From the NCBI RefSeq assembly GCF_000974985.2, contig NZ_LAVA02000067.1:1-64000 (forward strand): a stretch of DNA of 64,000 nt, written 5' to 3'. Source of the DNA: Streptomyces mangrovisoli (GTDB taxonomy: Bacteria; Actinomycetota; Actinomycetes; Streptomycetales; Streptomycetaceae). The notes under the pieces were generated by a model. It made no database searches. It was not told where the DNA came from and saw only the letters and a list, made by a program, of their open reading frames with translations. A program made the translations under genes and the position numbers. This document shows positions 18,426 through 27,286 of the stretch, one piece after another (position 1 is the stretch's first letter; each line of letters begins with the position of its first letter).

Positions 18426-19769
18426 ATGACCAGTGTGGACGACATCAAGGCCCGGGTCTGCGAGGCCATCGACCGGGCGGCCGACCGGATCACCGCCCTC
18501 AGCGACGACATCCTGCGCCACCCGGAGACCGGCTACAAGGAGACCCGGACCTCCGGCGTGGTCGTCGAGCAGATGAAGCAGCTCGGCCTGGACCCGCAGA
18601 CCGGCCTGGCCCGCACGGGCGTCAAGGGCCGCCTGCGCGGGCGCTCACAGGGCCCGACCGTGGCGGTCGTGGGCGAGCTGGACAGTCTGATCATCCCCGA
18701 CCACCCCTTCGCCGACCCGGTCACCGGCGCGGCCCACGCCTGCGGACACAACGCGCAGATAGCCTCCATGATCGGCGCGGGCATCGGCCTGGCCGAGGTC
18801 TCCGGCGAACTGGACGGCGACGTGGTGCTGTTCGCCGTGCCGGCGGAGGAGTGCATCGAGGTGGACTGGCGGCTCGGCCTGCGCGACCAGGGCGAGCTCC
18901 ACCACACCGCGGGCAAGGCGGAGTTGATCCGCGCCGGCCACTTCGACGACGTCGACCTCGCCATGCTCACCCATGCCGGACCGGCCATGCTGCCCATGGG
19001 GGTCGGTGCGAACGCCAACGGCTCGCTCGTCAAGAGGATCCGGTTCCACGGCCGTTCCGCGCATGCCGGTGCGGCGCCCTGGGCGGGGGTCTCGGCCTAC
19101 AAGGCGGCCACCGTCGCCATCGCCGCGATCGACGCGCACCGGGAGATGTTCCGCGACGAGGACGGCGTCCGCGTCCACCATCTGATCACCCATGCCGGGG
19201 ACGCGGTCACCGCCATTCCGGCCCGCACCGACATGGAGATGCTGATCCGGGCCCGCACCATCGAGGGCATGAAGCGTGCCTCCGAGCAGGTCGACCGTGC
19301 CCTGCGCGGCGGCGCGCTGGCCATGGGCGCGGACGTGGAGATCACCACCGCTGTCTCGTTCCTGCCCTTCAGCGACGACGCGGCGCTGGTCGAGGTCCTG
19401 GAGCCCAACGGGCGTGCCCTGGTGGGCGACGGCTTCGTCGACCTGAAGGATCTGGCGGCCGGAGGCTCGACGGACATGGGCGACCTGGGCTCCGTCATGC
19501 CGGTCGTCCAGCCGATCGCCTCGTGCGGAACGGACGCGGTGGCCCACGGCAACGCGTTCTACACCAAGGACCACGTGGCCGCGGCCGTCCTGCCGGCCAA
19601 GGTCATGGCCATGACGGTGGTGGACCTGCTCGTGGACGGCGCGGCACGCGCCCGCAAGGTCCTGGACGCCGGCGGGCCGAAGATGACCCGTCAGGAGTTC
19701 GTCGACCTGCACGACTCGCTCTCCACCGACGAGCGGTTCTCGGGCGGCGGGCTGAGCGCGGAGGCCTGA
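18426..19769 (+). CDS. M20-family amidohydrolase (AbgB-like)
   Basis: A 447-residue cytosolic metallo-amidohydrolase related to p-aminobenzoyl-glutamate hydrolase and aminoacylases. The metal-site motif is AAHACGHNAQ (Cys and His), followed by FAVPAEECIE with the catalytic Glu, and a dimerisation domain containing GRSAHAGAAPWAGVSA. The C-terminal half returns to the catalytic fold with ASCGTDAVAHGNAF. It starts 41 nt after the exporter, so the two are probably one transcript. Likely reaction: cleavage of an N-acyl or peptide-like amide bond. Confidence 0.85.
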   Translation: MTSVDDIKARVCEAIDRAADRITALSDDILRHPETGYKETRTSGVVVEQMKQLGLDPQTGLARTGVKGRLRGRSQGPTVAVVGELDSLIIPDHPFADPVTGAAHACGHNAQIASMIGAGIGLAEVSGELDGDVVLFAVPAEECIEVDWRLGLRDQGELHHTAGKAELIRAGHFDDVDLAMLTHAGPAMLPMGVGANANGSLVKRIRFHGRSAHAGAAPWAGVSAYKAATVAIAAIDAHREMFRDEDGVRVHHLITHAGDAVTAIPARTDMEMLIRARTIEGMKRASEQVDRALRGGALAMGADVEITTAVSFLPFSDDAALVEVLEPNGRALVGDGFVDLKDLAAGGSTDMGDLGSVMPVVQPIASCGTDAVAHGNAFYTKDHVAAAVLPAKVMAMTVVDLLVDGAARARKVLDAGGPKMTRQEFVDLHDSLSTDERFSGGGLSAEA

Positions 19770-19776
19770 CCCTGGG

Positions 19777-19810
19777 CCCGGGGCCGGCCCACGCCGGGGC
19801 CGGCCTCGGG
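19777..19810 (+). terminator. hairpin after the M20 gene
   Basis: Arms CCCGGGGCCGGC (19777-19788) and GCCGGCCTCGGG (19799-19810) pair with one mismatch around a 10-nt loop, 8 nt after the stop codon. It is a plausible end of the exporter-hydrolase transcript. Confidence 0.7.
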
Positions 19811-20041
19811 ACGGTCCGCGCAAGGGAGGGCGAGTGCGCGCGCCTTGTCCGGCGGCGCGGACGAACGCCTCGTCGATCGGGTGCCGGTTGCCGCACAGGA
19901 CACGCCGTCGGTCCGCCGCCGCGGTGGTCGTCCGCGCCCTCGATCCAGCTCTCCAGGTCCCGGAATGTGGCAGTGAGCCCATTCCAACTTCGGGCAACCG
20001 CTGATCCGCGCTGTGTCATAGGCATCTGATAGACCCTGGCT

Positions 20042-20413
20042 ATGACGTTCTTGGCAGTGGTCGAGGGTGATGCGGGCGGGTGGCACGTCGATCGGGATGC
20101 GCTGACCGAAGCGATCCGTGCTCGGTGGGCCGAGGTCGAGATCGATTCGTCGCACCGTAGTGAAGTGCGCAGTCTTATCTGGAGGTTCGACACGGAGTAC
20201 GGCCCGCGTGAGGCTTATCTGCACGAGGACGGGACCTGCCTGTACATGGACGTTTGGGAGGAGGACGTGATCTGGTTGGCGATCGCCTTCCGTAGGCTGG
20301 TACCCATGCACCTTTGCCTGGTGTTCTGCGATGAGGGCTACACCATCGACGTGCGTCTGCCAACCGGGACCAGCGAGGCCGAATTGATGGCTCTGGTGAA
20401 TGCTGCGGGCTGA
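20042..20413 (+). CDS. hypothetical 123-residue protein
   Basis: No family recognised. It is a small acidic soluble protein with LIWRFDTEYG, AYLHEDGTCLYMDV and VFCDEGYTIDVRLP segments, suggesting an alpha/beta fold. A TAGACC -10-like box ends 6 nt before the ATG, consistent with a leaderless transcript. Its last codons and stop (GCGGGCTGA) lie in the terminal inverted repeat of the adjacent IS, so the original C-terminus may have been longer and the present stop supplied by the insertion. Confidence 0.6.
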   Translation: MTFLAVVEGDAGGWHVDRDALTEAIRARWAEVEIDSSHRSEVRSLIWRFDTEYGPREAYLHEDGTCLYMDVWEEDVIWLAIAFRRLVPMHLCLVFCDEGYTIDVRLPTGTSEAELMALVNAAG

Positions 20414-21244
20414 GCTCAGCCCGCAGTGGCGAGGTGGAGGACCAGGACGGCCTTCACGGTGTCGGTGATACGGGTCGTGCTACACCGGAGCTTCCGCAGC
20501 AGGCGCCACTGCTTCAGGGCAGCCATGGCCTGCTCACCCAGCGCGCGGATACGCGCATGTGACAGGTTCACGGCTTGCTGACCTGTAGAAAGTCGATCCC
20601 ACCTGTCGCGGAAGGGCACCCGGACGGGCCCACCGGCACCCTGGTATCCCTTGTCCTCCCAACAGGCCAAGCTCGCATCGGTGAGGGCGTCGATGATGCC
20701 GTGGGTGCGGGCGGCCTTGATGTCGTGAACGGCGCCCGGCGAGGCCCACAGCAATCGGCCATGCGGATCGGCGATGACCTGTACGTTCATGCCGTGCTTT
20801 TTATGCTTCCCGGAGTAGAACGGGCGGTCGGCGGCGATCCGGTCGATTGGCAGCAGCGTCCCGTCGAGGAGCACGAACGCTTTGCGTGCCGCCATCTTCA
20901 CCGCGGTAGCCATGTCCGGGGCGAGTGCGGCCAGAACATCGACGGCCTCAGCGATGTACCGGTGGGCGGTGGTGGTGCCGACACCGAACCCGGCCGCGAG
21001 CTGGGAATAGGTGTGCCCGCACCGCAGGTGGGCCAGCGCCAGCAGGGCCTGGTGGTCGGCACTCAGTCGTCGCCAGCGGGTGCCGCGTCGTCGACGATGG
21101 GCCCGCAGCTGAGCCGACAGGAAGCGCAGGGCGGAGCTGGAGAGGTCGATCCCAGACGGATAGACAAGCATGCGAAGCCTCTGGTGGAGATGGTTCTCTT
21201 GGTCGAAAACCCATCTACCAGGGGCTTCACTGCGCTGTCAGCCC
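20407..21244. mobile_element. IS5-family (ISL2-like) insertion sequence
   Basis: About 838 bp bounded by GGGCTGA (20407-20413) and TCAGCCC (21238-21244), with inner CGCAGTG (20422) and CACTGCG (21228) also inverted. It encodes one transposase on the minus strand. No clear target duplication is seen (flanks TGC and AAC). On the right it abuts a GMC oxidoreductase fragment. Ends are inferred from the repeats only. Confidence 0.75.
20416..21171 (-). CDS. IS5-family DDE transposase
   Basis: A 251-residue transposase with an N-terminal HTH (THYSQLAAGFGVGTTTAHRY-like, about 55-75) and a DDE_Tnp_4 catalytic core: first Asp in VLLDGTLLPIDR, second near PGAVHDIKAART with the downstream EDKGYQGAG, and a C-terminal K-rich region. 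It is full length for an ISL2-group single-frame transposase and looks intact, so the element may still move. Confidence 0.9.
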   Translation of the reverse strand: MLVYPSGIDLSSSALRFLSAQLRAHRRRRGTRWRRLSADHQALLALAHLRCGHTYSQLAAGFGVGTTTAHRYIAEAVDVLAALAPDMATAVKMAARKAFVLLDGTLLPIDRIAADRPFYSGKHKKHGMNVQVIADPHGRLLWASPGAVHDIKAARTHGIIDALTDASLACWEDKGYQGAGGPVRVPFRDRWDRLSTGQQAVNLSHARIRALGEQAMAALKQWRLLRKLRCSTTRITDTVKAVLVLHLATAG

Positions 21245-21447
21245 AACTGGCCATCGTAGGGACGAGGTTGGAAAAGGCTCAGTACCTGGTCGTAGGACCA
21301 GTCCTCGGCACCCTGCGCGGCCCAGCCCCCGTAGTCGGCGTGGGTGTCTCGTACGTAGGCCATGGCGTTGATCGCTCCGCTGCCGCCGACGATGCGGCCG
21401 GTCTCGAAGGTGCCCGCGGCTGCGTCCTTGCTGGGGTCGGGCTCCAT
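21245..21447 (-). pseudogene. GMC oxidoreductase fragment
   Basis: The minus-strand frame reads EPDPSKDAAAGTF, then GRIVGGSGAINAMAYVRD and GGWAAQGAEDWSYDQVLSLF, the segment after the FAD-binding motif in choline-dehydrogenase-like GMC flavoproteins. The N-terminal GxGxxG part (about 70 residues) and about 400 C-terminal residues are absent. The IS boundary cuts it on the 3' side. Confidence 0.85.
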
Positions 21448-21459
21448 CGGTTGACCTCT

Positions 21460-22839
21460 CTAGGACCCGCTGCGGAGCATCCGCTCCTTGCGTGCCGTGA
21501 AGGGCGGCCGGCCCATGGCGGTGAGGTTGGGGCCGCGGAGTTTGCGCAGGACGGCGCGTTCGTGGCTGAACAGCCGGACGGTGTGTTCGCCGTGGTAGGC
21601 GCCCGTGCCGCTCTCGCCGACGCCGCCGAAGGGCAGGGCGGGTGCCCCGAGTTGGATCATGTCCGCGTTGATGCCCATCGAGCCGGAGGTGGTGCGGGCC
21701 AGGAAGGCGTCACGGACCGCGGCGGACCGGGCGAACAGGTAGAGGGCCAGGGGCTTTTCGCGGCTGTTGATGACATTGATCGCCTCGTCGGAACCGGAGA
21801 CGGTGACGATCGGCAGGATCGGGCCGAAGATCTCCTCGCCCATGACCGGGTCGTCCAGGGACACGCCGGTCAGGACGGTCGGGGCGACGTACTTCTCGTC
21901 CCGGTCGGACTCGCCGCCGATGACGATCTCCCCGGTGCCGCCGAGCAGGCCGGCCAGGCGGTCGACGTGCCGGGTGCTGATGATCCGGCCGTAGTCCGGT
22001 GAGGTGCGCGGTTCGTCGCCGTACAGGACGGTGATCTCCCGGCGCAGCGCGTCGACCAGCTTGGGTACCACCGTCGGCGGGGCGAGGACGTAGTCGGGCG
22101 CGACGCAGGTCTGGCCCGTGTTGAGCAGCTTGCCCCAGGCCAGCCAGGCGGCGGTGGCGTCGATGTCGGCGCTCTCGTCGACGTAGACCGGGGATTTGCC
22201 GCCCAGTTCCAGGGTGACCGGCGTGAGGTGGCGGACGGCGGCGGCCATCACGATCCGCCCGACGGCGCCGTTGCCGGTGTAGAAGATGTGGTCCCACCGC
22301 TGCTCGAGCAGTTCGGTGGTCTCCTCGACGCCGCCCTCGACCAGGGTGACCGCCCGCTGGTCCAGGTACTTCGGGAAGAGCCGGGCGAGGACGGCGGAGG
22401 TGTGCGAGGAGACCTCGCTCGGCTTCGCGACCACCGCGTTGCCGGCCGCGATCGCACCGGCCACGGGGATCAGCAGCAGCCGGACCGGGTAGTTCCAGGG
22501 CGCGATGACCAGTACGGTGCCCAGCGGCTGTCGGTGGATGCGCCCGGTGGCGGGTCGCAGGGGCAGCGGCACCGGCACCCCGCGCGGCTTCGTCCAGCGC
22601 TTGAGGTTCTTGATCGTCAGGGCGATCTCTGTACGCACCGAGTTGATCTCGGTCATGTGCGCTTCGAGCAGGTGTTTGCCGAGGTCGGCGCGGACCGCTT
22701 CCTCGATCGTCGCGGCGTTCTCGGCCAGCATCCGGTCGAGCTGCTTCAACTGCTGGCGGCGCCATTCCAGGGGGCGGGTGATGCCGGCGTCGAATCCGCG
22801 GCGCGCCGTCTGCGCGAGCTCGGTGGGCGTCTCAGCCAT
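21460..22839 (-). CDS. aldehyde dehydrogenase (class 3-like)
   Basis: A 459-residue NAD(P)-dependent aldehyde dehydrogenase of the short, class-3/fatty-aldehyde type. Visible are PWNYPV, the cofactor loop FYTGNGAVGR, catalytic Glu in LELGGKSP and catalytic Cys in NTGQTCVAPDY, with EEIFGPILP near 330. It overlaps the end of the upstream alcohol dehydrogenase by 8 nt, so oxygenase, alcohol and aldehyde dehydrogenase are co-translated. It should oxidise the aldehyde made by its neighbour to the acid. A decayed relative lies at 15.4 kb. Confidence 0.93.
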   Translation of the reverse strand: MAETPTELAQTARRGFDAGITRPLEWRRQQLKQLDRMLAENAATIEEAVRADLGKHLLEAHMTEINSVRTEIALTIKNLKRWTKPRGVPVPLPLRPATGRIHRQPLGTVLVIAPWNYPVRLLLIPVAGAIAAGNAVVAKPSEVSSHTSAVLARLFPKYLDQRAVTLVEGGVEETTELLEQRWDHIFYTGNGAVGRIVMAAAVRHLTPVTLELGGKSPVYVDESADIDATAAWLAWGKLLNTGQTCVAPDYVLAPPTVVPKLVDALRREITVLYGDEPRTSPDYGRIISTRHVDRLAGLLGGTGEIVIGGESDRDEKYVAPTVLTGVSLDDPVMGEEIFGPILPIVTVSGSDEAINVINSREKPLALYLFARSAAVRDAFLARTTSGSMGINADMIQLGAPALPFGGVGESGTGAYHGEHTVRLFSHERAVLRKLRGPNLTAMGRPPFTARKERMLRSGS

Positions 22840-23902
22840 CTGCTTCTTCCTTCATCAGCAGGACCGGTTTGATGACGGTGCCGATGGCCGAGGCGTTCTC
22901 CGCCTCGTTGATGTCCGCCAGCGGGAAAGACTTGGTCAGGGCGTCGAACGGGAACCGGCCGCTTTGCCAGAGCCGGATCAGCTCCGGGATGAACACCGGC
23001 GGGTTCGCGTGGCCCATGTAGGCGTACGTGATGGTCTTGCCGGGCATCAACGCCGGCAGGATCGTCAACGACTCCTGGCCGGCGCCGACCAGCACGCACA
23101 GACCGGGCCGGCCGAGCGCGTCCACCGCGGCGCTCATCGCCGACGCCCGGGCCGTGGTGTCGAAGGAGAAGTCGAAGCCGCGCAGGCCCGCCACCTCCGA
23201 CGGCTCGAGCGCCCGGTCGGCTCCCAGTTCGAGGGCGAGCGTCCGGCGGTTCTCGTGCGGGTCGACCGCGACGACCTCACCGGCACCTGCGGCCTTGGCC
23301 GCCAGGACGGCGGCGAGGCCGACCGCTCCGGCGCCGAAGACCGCGAGCCGGTCACCGGGACGCAGCCGCATCACGTTGAGCACCGAGCCCGCGCCGGTGG
23401 TGACGCCACAGCCGAGCGGCGCGAGCAGCTCCAGCGGCACGGTGGGGTCGACCTTGACGGTGTTGCGCTCGGTGGAGATGCAGTACTCGGCGAACGAGGA
23501 CTGCCCGAACCATCGGTTCCCGACCTGCTCCCCGGTGTCCGAGGTCGCCGAGGGTGCCCGTCCGTGACCGCCGAGGCCGAGGTTGAGCGCCTCGAACGCC
23601 GTGCAGTGGTACGGCATCGCCCGCGCACAGACCGGACACGTCCCGCAGGAGTCGAAGGTGAGGACGACGTGGTCGCCCGGCGCGAGGGTGGTCACCGCCG
23701 AGCCGACCGCTTCCACCACTCCGGCCCCTTCGTGGCCGACAACGGCCGGACCGTTGAAGATCATCCGCGCCATCGCGTCGGTGTGACACATCCCGGCGGC
23801 CACGACCCGGACCAGGACCTCGTGCGGGCCGGGCTCGCCCAGCTTGACCTCTTCGATCCGGAACGGCCCGTCGGCGGACCGCAGCACCGCCGCCCTCACC
23901 AT
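22832..23902 (-). CDS. zinc-dependent alcohol dehydrogenase
   Basis: A 356-residue medium-chain dehydrogenase. Catalytic zinc ligands are Cys in GMCHTD, His in VGHEGAG and Cys in LGCGVTTG. The structural zinc site is the four-Cys lobe CGTCPVCARAMPYHC. The Rossmann motif is FGAGAVGLAA. Its ATG overlaps the stop of the MpaB-like gene by 7 nt. Sequence resembles aryl- and benzyl-alcohol dehydrogenases. It should oxidise an alcohol to the aldehyde that the next enzyme removes. Confidence 0.93.
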   Translation of the reverse strand: MVRAAVLRSADGPFRIEEVKLGEPGPHEVLVRVVAAGMCHTDAMARMIFNGPAVVGHEGAGVVEAVGSAVTTLAPGDHVVLTFDSCGTCPVCARAMPYHCTAFEALNLGLGGHGRAPSATSDTGEQVGNRWFGQSSFAEYCISTERNTVKVDPTVPLELLAPLGCGVTTGAGSVLNVMRLRPGDRLAVFGAGAVGLAAVLAAKAAGAGEVVAVDPHENRRTLALELGADRALEPSEVAGLRGFDFSFDTTARASAMSAAVDALGRPGLCVLVGAGQESLTILPALMPGKTITYAYMGHANPPVFIPELIRLWQSGRFPFDALTKSFPLADINEAENASAIGTVIKPVLLMKEEADG

Positions 23903-24990
23903 GTCAGGTCCTTCCGGGCCTGGGCGTGCAACTTGCGGGCGCTCTCGATCAGTTCGACGCCGTCCGGGCCCCAGAGCAGGCGCATGTGCCGTCGTTCGAA
24001 CGGGCGTCGCTGCATGAGCCAGAAGACCGGCATGAGCACGCGCTTCGCCGTGAAAGCCAGCTTGATCTTGCGTGGACCGGCGCCGAGGTTCGCCCGGGCC
24101 TTGCCGGACATCGCCGCCATGACGGGGATGTTCCAGAGCTGCATCTTGATGATCTGCTTGAGGACCCGCAGCTGGGAGATGTGGAAGTTCTTCTTCGCGG
24201 TGGCCAGGACGGTCTGCTGGAAGCTCTGCCCGGTCTCCGGGATGGTGTCCATCGTGTCGCTGTGCCCCCAGAGGGCGTCGTACTTGACGTAGAGGGCGTC
24301 CAACTCGGCCATCGTCCGGGGTAGTTCGTCCTCGTACGGGCCGAACAGCTCGCAGTAGGCCACCGTCTCGGCCATGAACCGGTCGCGCACCGCGGGCGGC
24401 AGCCGGCGCGGCGGCTTGCCGCCGCGCCAGGCGAACGTCTCGTAGAGCCAGAGGATGGAGTGCATCTCGGTGAGCGCGGCCCACATGGCGTCCCGGCCCG
24501 AGGATGCCTGGTAGCCGCCCAGCTCGGGCTCGCCGACGTCGATGACGTCGCCCGCGACCTTCTGGTGGATCTGCACCAGGTGCTTGGCGATCCGCTTCGC
24601 GGTGGCGGTGTCGCCGAACCACATCGGGGCGTGGATGCCCGAGTTGCGCTGCGCCCGGTCGAAGATGTCGAAGAAGGTGAGCGTGCCGGCCTGTGCCTTG
24701 CGCGAGATCGGGTCGCGGTCGCGGATCCCGGCGGAGATCGGCTTGTAGGTGAGCTGCAGCATGCCCTGGGCGAGCGTTTCGAAGTACATCATGACCGGGT
24801 GGAGCATCAGCTCCCACGCGACCGAACCGGGGCCGAAGACCCCGTAGTCGACCGATCCGTCCTCGTTGCGCGAGCCGCCTGCCGGGGTGGGCTCGCCGAA
24901 ACGCCGCCAGCGTCCGGCGGTGCCGAGGATGCGCTCCTTGGTGACGATGCGGTCGTCGGTCTTGCGGGCTCCTTCGGTGACTGCGGACAT
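23896..24990 (-). CDS. MpaB-family oxygenase (DUF2236)
   Basis: A 364-residue protein of the oxygenase-MpaB/DUF2236 family, whose characterised members (latex-cleaving Lcp, MpaB) bind heme b and cleave carbon chains. Family-like segments include FGPGSVAWELMLHPVMM and ALWGHSDTMDT. The start at 24990 has GGGAGG upstream; longer in-frame starts up to 25080 run into the operator region and are rejected. It is first in the operon with alcohol and aldehyde dehydrogenases, consistent with oxidative attack on a hydrophobic substrate followed by alcohol-to-acid oxidation. The substrate is unknown. Confidence 0.8.
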   Translation of the reverse strand: MSAVTEGARKTDDRIVTKERILGTAGRWRRFGEPTPAGGSRNEDGSVDYGVFGPGSVAWELMLHPVMMYFETLAQGMLQLTYKPISAGIRDRDPISRKAQAGTLTFFDIFDRAQRNSGIHAPMWFGDTATAKRIAKHLVQIHQKVAGDVIDVGEPELGGYQASSGRDAMWAALTEMHSILWLYETFAWRGGKPPRRLPPAVRDRFMAETVAYCELFGPYEDELPRTMAELDALYVKYDALWGHSDTMDTIPETGQSFQQTVLATAKKNFHISQLRVLKQIIKMQLWNIPVMAAMSGKARANLGAGPRKIKLAFTAKRVLMPVFWLMQRRPFERRHMRLLWGPDGVELIESARKLHAQARKDLTW

Positions 24991-25018
24991 TGCGACCTCC
25001 CTCACATGTTCTCGGCTT

Positions 25019-25053
25019 GTTCCCTCGCGGTAACAATGTTCCCGCGCGGTAAC
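25019..25053. promoter_or_regulatory. two tandem TetR operators
   Basis: GTTCCCTCGCGGTAAC (25019-25034) and GTTCCCGCGCGGTAAC (25038-25053) are near-palindromes repeated at 19-bp spacing in the divergent promoter region between the oxygenase and the TetR gene. Their form (GTTnCC..GGTAAC) is classic for TetR dimers. Confidence 0.8.
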
Positions 25054-25103
25054 AATAGGGTGGGCCATATCGAGGGTCAAGAGACGTGCAGGAGGAGGAC
25101 CAC

Positions 25104-25772
25104 GTGCCGGTGGCGGAGGAACGCAGGGCCCGGGGCAAGTGGGCCGGGCTGGACATCAACCAGATCATCGAGGCCGCCCGCGGCCTCGACCCCGACGTGC
25201 TGACCATGAAGGCCGTCGCCGACCGGCTCGGTGTCGACCGCAAGGCGCTCAGCTACCACATCAGCGACCGCGACACCCTGCTCGGCATGGTCGCTGCCGA
25301 CACCGTCGCCGCCGGGTTCGCAGACGTCGAGATCGCCACCCAGGCCACCTGGCAGCACGCCTGCCGCGCCTACGCCGTCGCGCTCACCGACAGCGCGAGC
25401 GCCCTGGGCAGACTCGCCGACCACCTACGGCTCAGCAACTCGACCTACCTGCAGTTCCTGACCCCCACCGAAGCACTGCTCGCCAAGTTGGTCGGCGCCG
25501 GCTTCTCCGACGAGACCGCCCTGCGCCTGCTGGTCATGCTCACCAACATCTGCCTCAGCCACGCCCGCGACGCAGCCTTCGCCGCCCGGGCCGACGAGCG
25601 GCCCCGGCCCGCACAACTGCGCCGAGCCCTCGATGACCCCGCCGCCCGCGGCTTCGACCATCTGGAGCGGATCGCCTCGGCGGCGATCGACACGTACGGC
25701 ACAACTCAACTGCACCTGAGCATCGACGTGTTCCTGGCCGGCGCGGAGGCACTGCTGGGCCCGGGTGGCTGA
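25104..25772 (+). CDS. TetR-family regulator (TetR_C-type)
   Basis: A 222-residue repressor. HTH: TMKAVADRLGVDRKALSYHI (about 36-55), followed by a C-terminal all-helical domain like that of tetracycline repressor. The GTG at 25104 is preceded by AGGAGGAG at 7 nt; an earlier GTG at 25086 overlaps that RBS and is rejected. It is divergent from the MpaB-ADH-ALDH operon, and two operators lie between them, so it likely represses both directions. Confidence 0.88.
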   Translation: MPVAEERRARGKWAGLDINQIIEAARGLDPDVLTMKAVADRLGVDRKALSYHISDRDTLLGMVAADTVAAGFADVEIATQATWQHACRAYAVALTDSASALGRLADHLRLSNSTYLQFLTPTEALLAKLVGAGFSDETALRLLVMLTNICLSHARDAAFAARADERPRPAQLRRALDDPAARGFDHLERIASAAIDTYGTTQLHLSIDVFLAGAEALLGPGG

Positions 25773-26185
25773 CCAGTCCGTCGGCGTGCCGAATACCGGG
25801 TCGCGCGAGTCGGCCCCCGGCTGGGAGGCCCCGTGTGACCGAACCGATCTCGCCGTGCACCTGACCGCCTCCTGAGGGCCGCCCCGACCGTGCCGTGCGG
25901 GGCGGAGGGTCCTGCGTACACGCCGCGAGAAAGCCGCCTTGCCGCGGATCGCCCCTGACGTCCCCAGCGCTTTCCGCGGGGTGAACGGCCGCCGCTGTGC
26001 ACGGCACATCGCGCCGCGTCGGAGCCATCTCGCTCGGCAGGGGCAGCAACTCGCGGGCGCGGCCGCTCTGCTCGGCGATCCTGGCGTGATCACGCCCCGC
26101 GCGCCGGTCAACGGCCGCGATGGGGCAGGGGCGTTGTGGGCTCGTCCGTGCCCTGGCCTACGGTCTCGCCATGGAAGGCCGTGCC
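25773..26185. other. gene-free stretch after the TetR gene
   Basis: No credible gene, RNA or repeat is seen in these 413 bases. Reading frames here lack family motifs and ribosome-binding sites. The stretch sits between an intact operon and a truncated aldehyde dehydrogenase, so it is probably decayed sequence. Confidence 0.5.
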
Positions 26186-26430
26186 CTACGGCTCTGCTCC
26201 CACCTCAGTGAGCGCGGCGGCTCGCAGGAAGACCTGGGAGCGCTCGACGTAGGGCAGGCGCGCCCAGTCGCGCTGTGCGGTGCGGGCGCGGGCCACCAAG
26301 GGGTCGAAGCCTTCGCCTGACGCCGTGGCCACGGTGGCGAGCACCTGGCCGGTCGCGGGCGCGGTGAAGACGGGGCCGGAGCGCGGCTGGACGGCCACGG
26401 CGGTGGACAGGCCTGCCGCGCCCCCGGTTT
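26186..26430 (-). pseudogene. N-terminal fragment of an aldehyde dehydrogenase
   Basis: The minus strand encodes FTAPATGQVLATVATAS, then ARTAQRDWARLPYVERSQVF and LRAAALTEVGAEP before a stop. This is the conserved N-terminal segment of ALDH-superfamily enzymes (vanillin/benzaldehyde dehydrogenase type). About 400 residues, including the catalytic Cys, are missing. It follows the SDR gene at 26440 closely and was probably the last gene of that operon. Confidence 0.75.
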
Positions 26431-26439
26431 GTGGACGTG

Positions 26440-27240
26440 TCACGCGCCGATCATGTTGAAGCCGCCGTCGGCATTGAGGTACACGCCGGTCATGTGGGCG
26501 GCGTCGTCGGTGGCGAGGAACAGCGCGGTCCCGGCGAGTTCGGCGGGGCCGGGGATGCGGCCCATCGGCGTCTTGGCGATCATGTCCTCGCGGCGGCCGC
26601 TCTTCCAGTCCGCCCGCTGCAGGAGGGTCTCCGTCTCGATGAACCCGGGCGCGAAGGTGTTGACCCGCACGTACGGCGCGAAGGCCTGGGCGTAGGACTT
26701 GGTGATGCCGAGGATGCCGTACTTCGCGGCGGCGTACTGCGGTGCCCGCGCGCTGCCCCGCACGATGACGGTGGAGCCGATGTTGACGATCGCGCCGTGG
26801 CCCTGTTCGAGCATCCGGGACCCGAACTCGTGCACGCACAGCAGGGTGCCCTTGACGTCCACGGCCAGCACATGGTCGAGGGACTCCTCGGTGAGGTCGC
26901 GCCAGGACATCTGCTCGCCGGCCACGTCGCCGACGTTGTTGACCAGGACGTCCAGCCCGCCGAAGTGAGCGAACACCTCGTCGGCCATCCGGATGATGTC
27001 CGCGTGCCGGGCGATGTCGGCCTGCACGGTGACCGCTTCGCCGCCGACGTCCCGGATGCGGGCGACGGTCTTCTCCGCTCCCGCGGCGGAGCTGCGGTAG
27101 TGCACCGCGACCCGGGCGCCTTCCTGGGCGGCTCGGACGGCGATCTCGGCCCCGTACCCGGTGCCGGCGCCGGTGACCAGGACCGTGCGGCCCTCGAATC
27201 GCCGTGGGATCGGGGTGGTGCGCGCAGTGTGCTCGGGCAT
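26440..27240 (-). CDS. short-chain dehydrogenase/reductase
   Basis: A 266-residue classical SDR with TGAGTGYG cofactor motif, NNVGD, catalytic Ser in NIGSTVIV and YAAAKYG (YxxxK), ending in GGFNMIGA. It starts 46 nt downstream of the stop of the FAH-family gene at 27287 and probably shares its transcript. It likely oxidises a hydroxyl group of an intermediate in the same pathway as the FAH hydrolases. Confidence 0.88.
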   Translation of the reverse strand: MPEHTARTTPIPRRFEGRTVLVTGAGTGYGAEIAVRAAQEGARVAVHYRSSAAGAEKTVARIRDVGGEAVTVQADIARHADIIRMADEVFAHFGGLDVLVNNVGDVAGEQMSWRDLTEESLDHVLAVDVKGTLLCVHEFGSRMLEQGHGAIVNIGSTVIVRGSARAPQYAAAKYGILGITKSYAQAFAPYVRVNTFAPGFIETETLLQRADWKSGRREDMIAKTPMGRIPGPAELAGTALFLATDDAAHMTGVYLNADGGFNMIGA

Positions 27241-27286
27241 CGATGTTCCTTGTCTGTGGAGGGCCGCCGGTAGCTGCGACGGGCGC

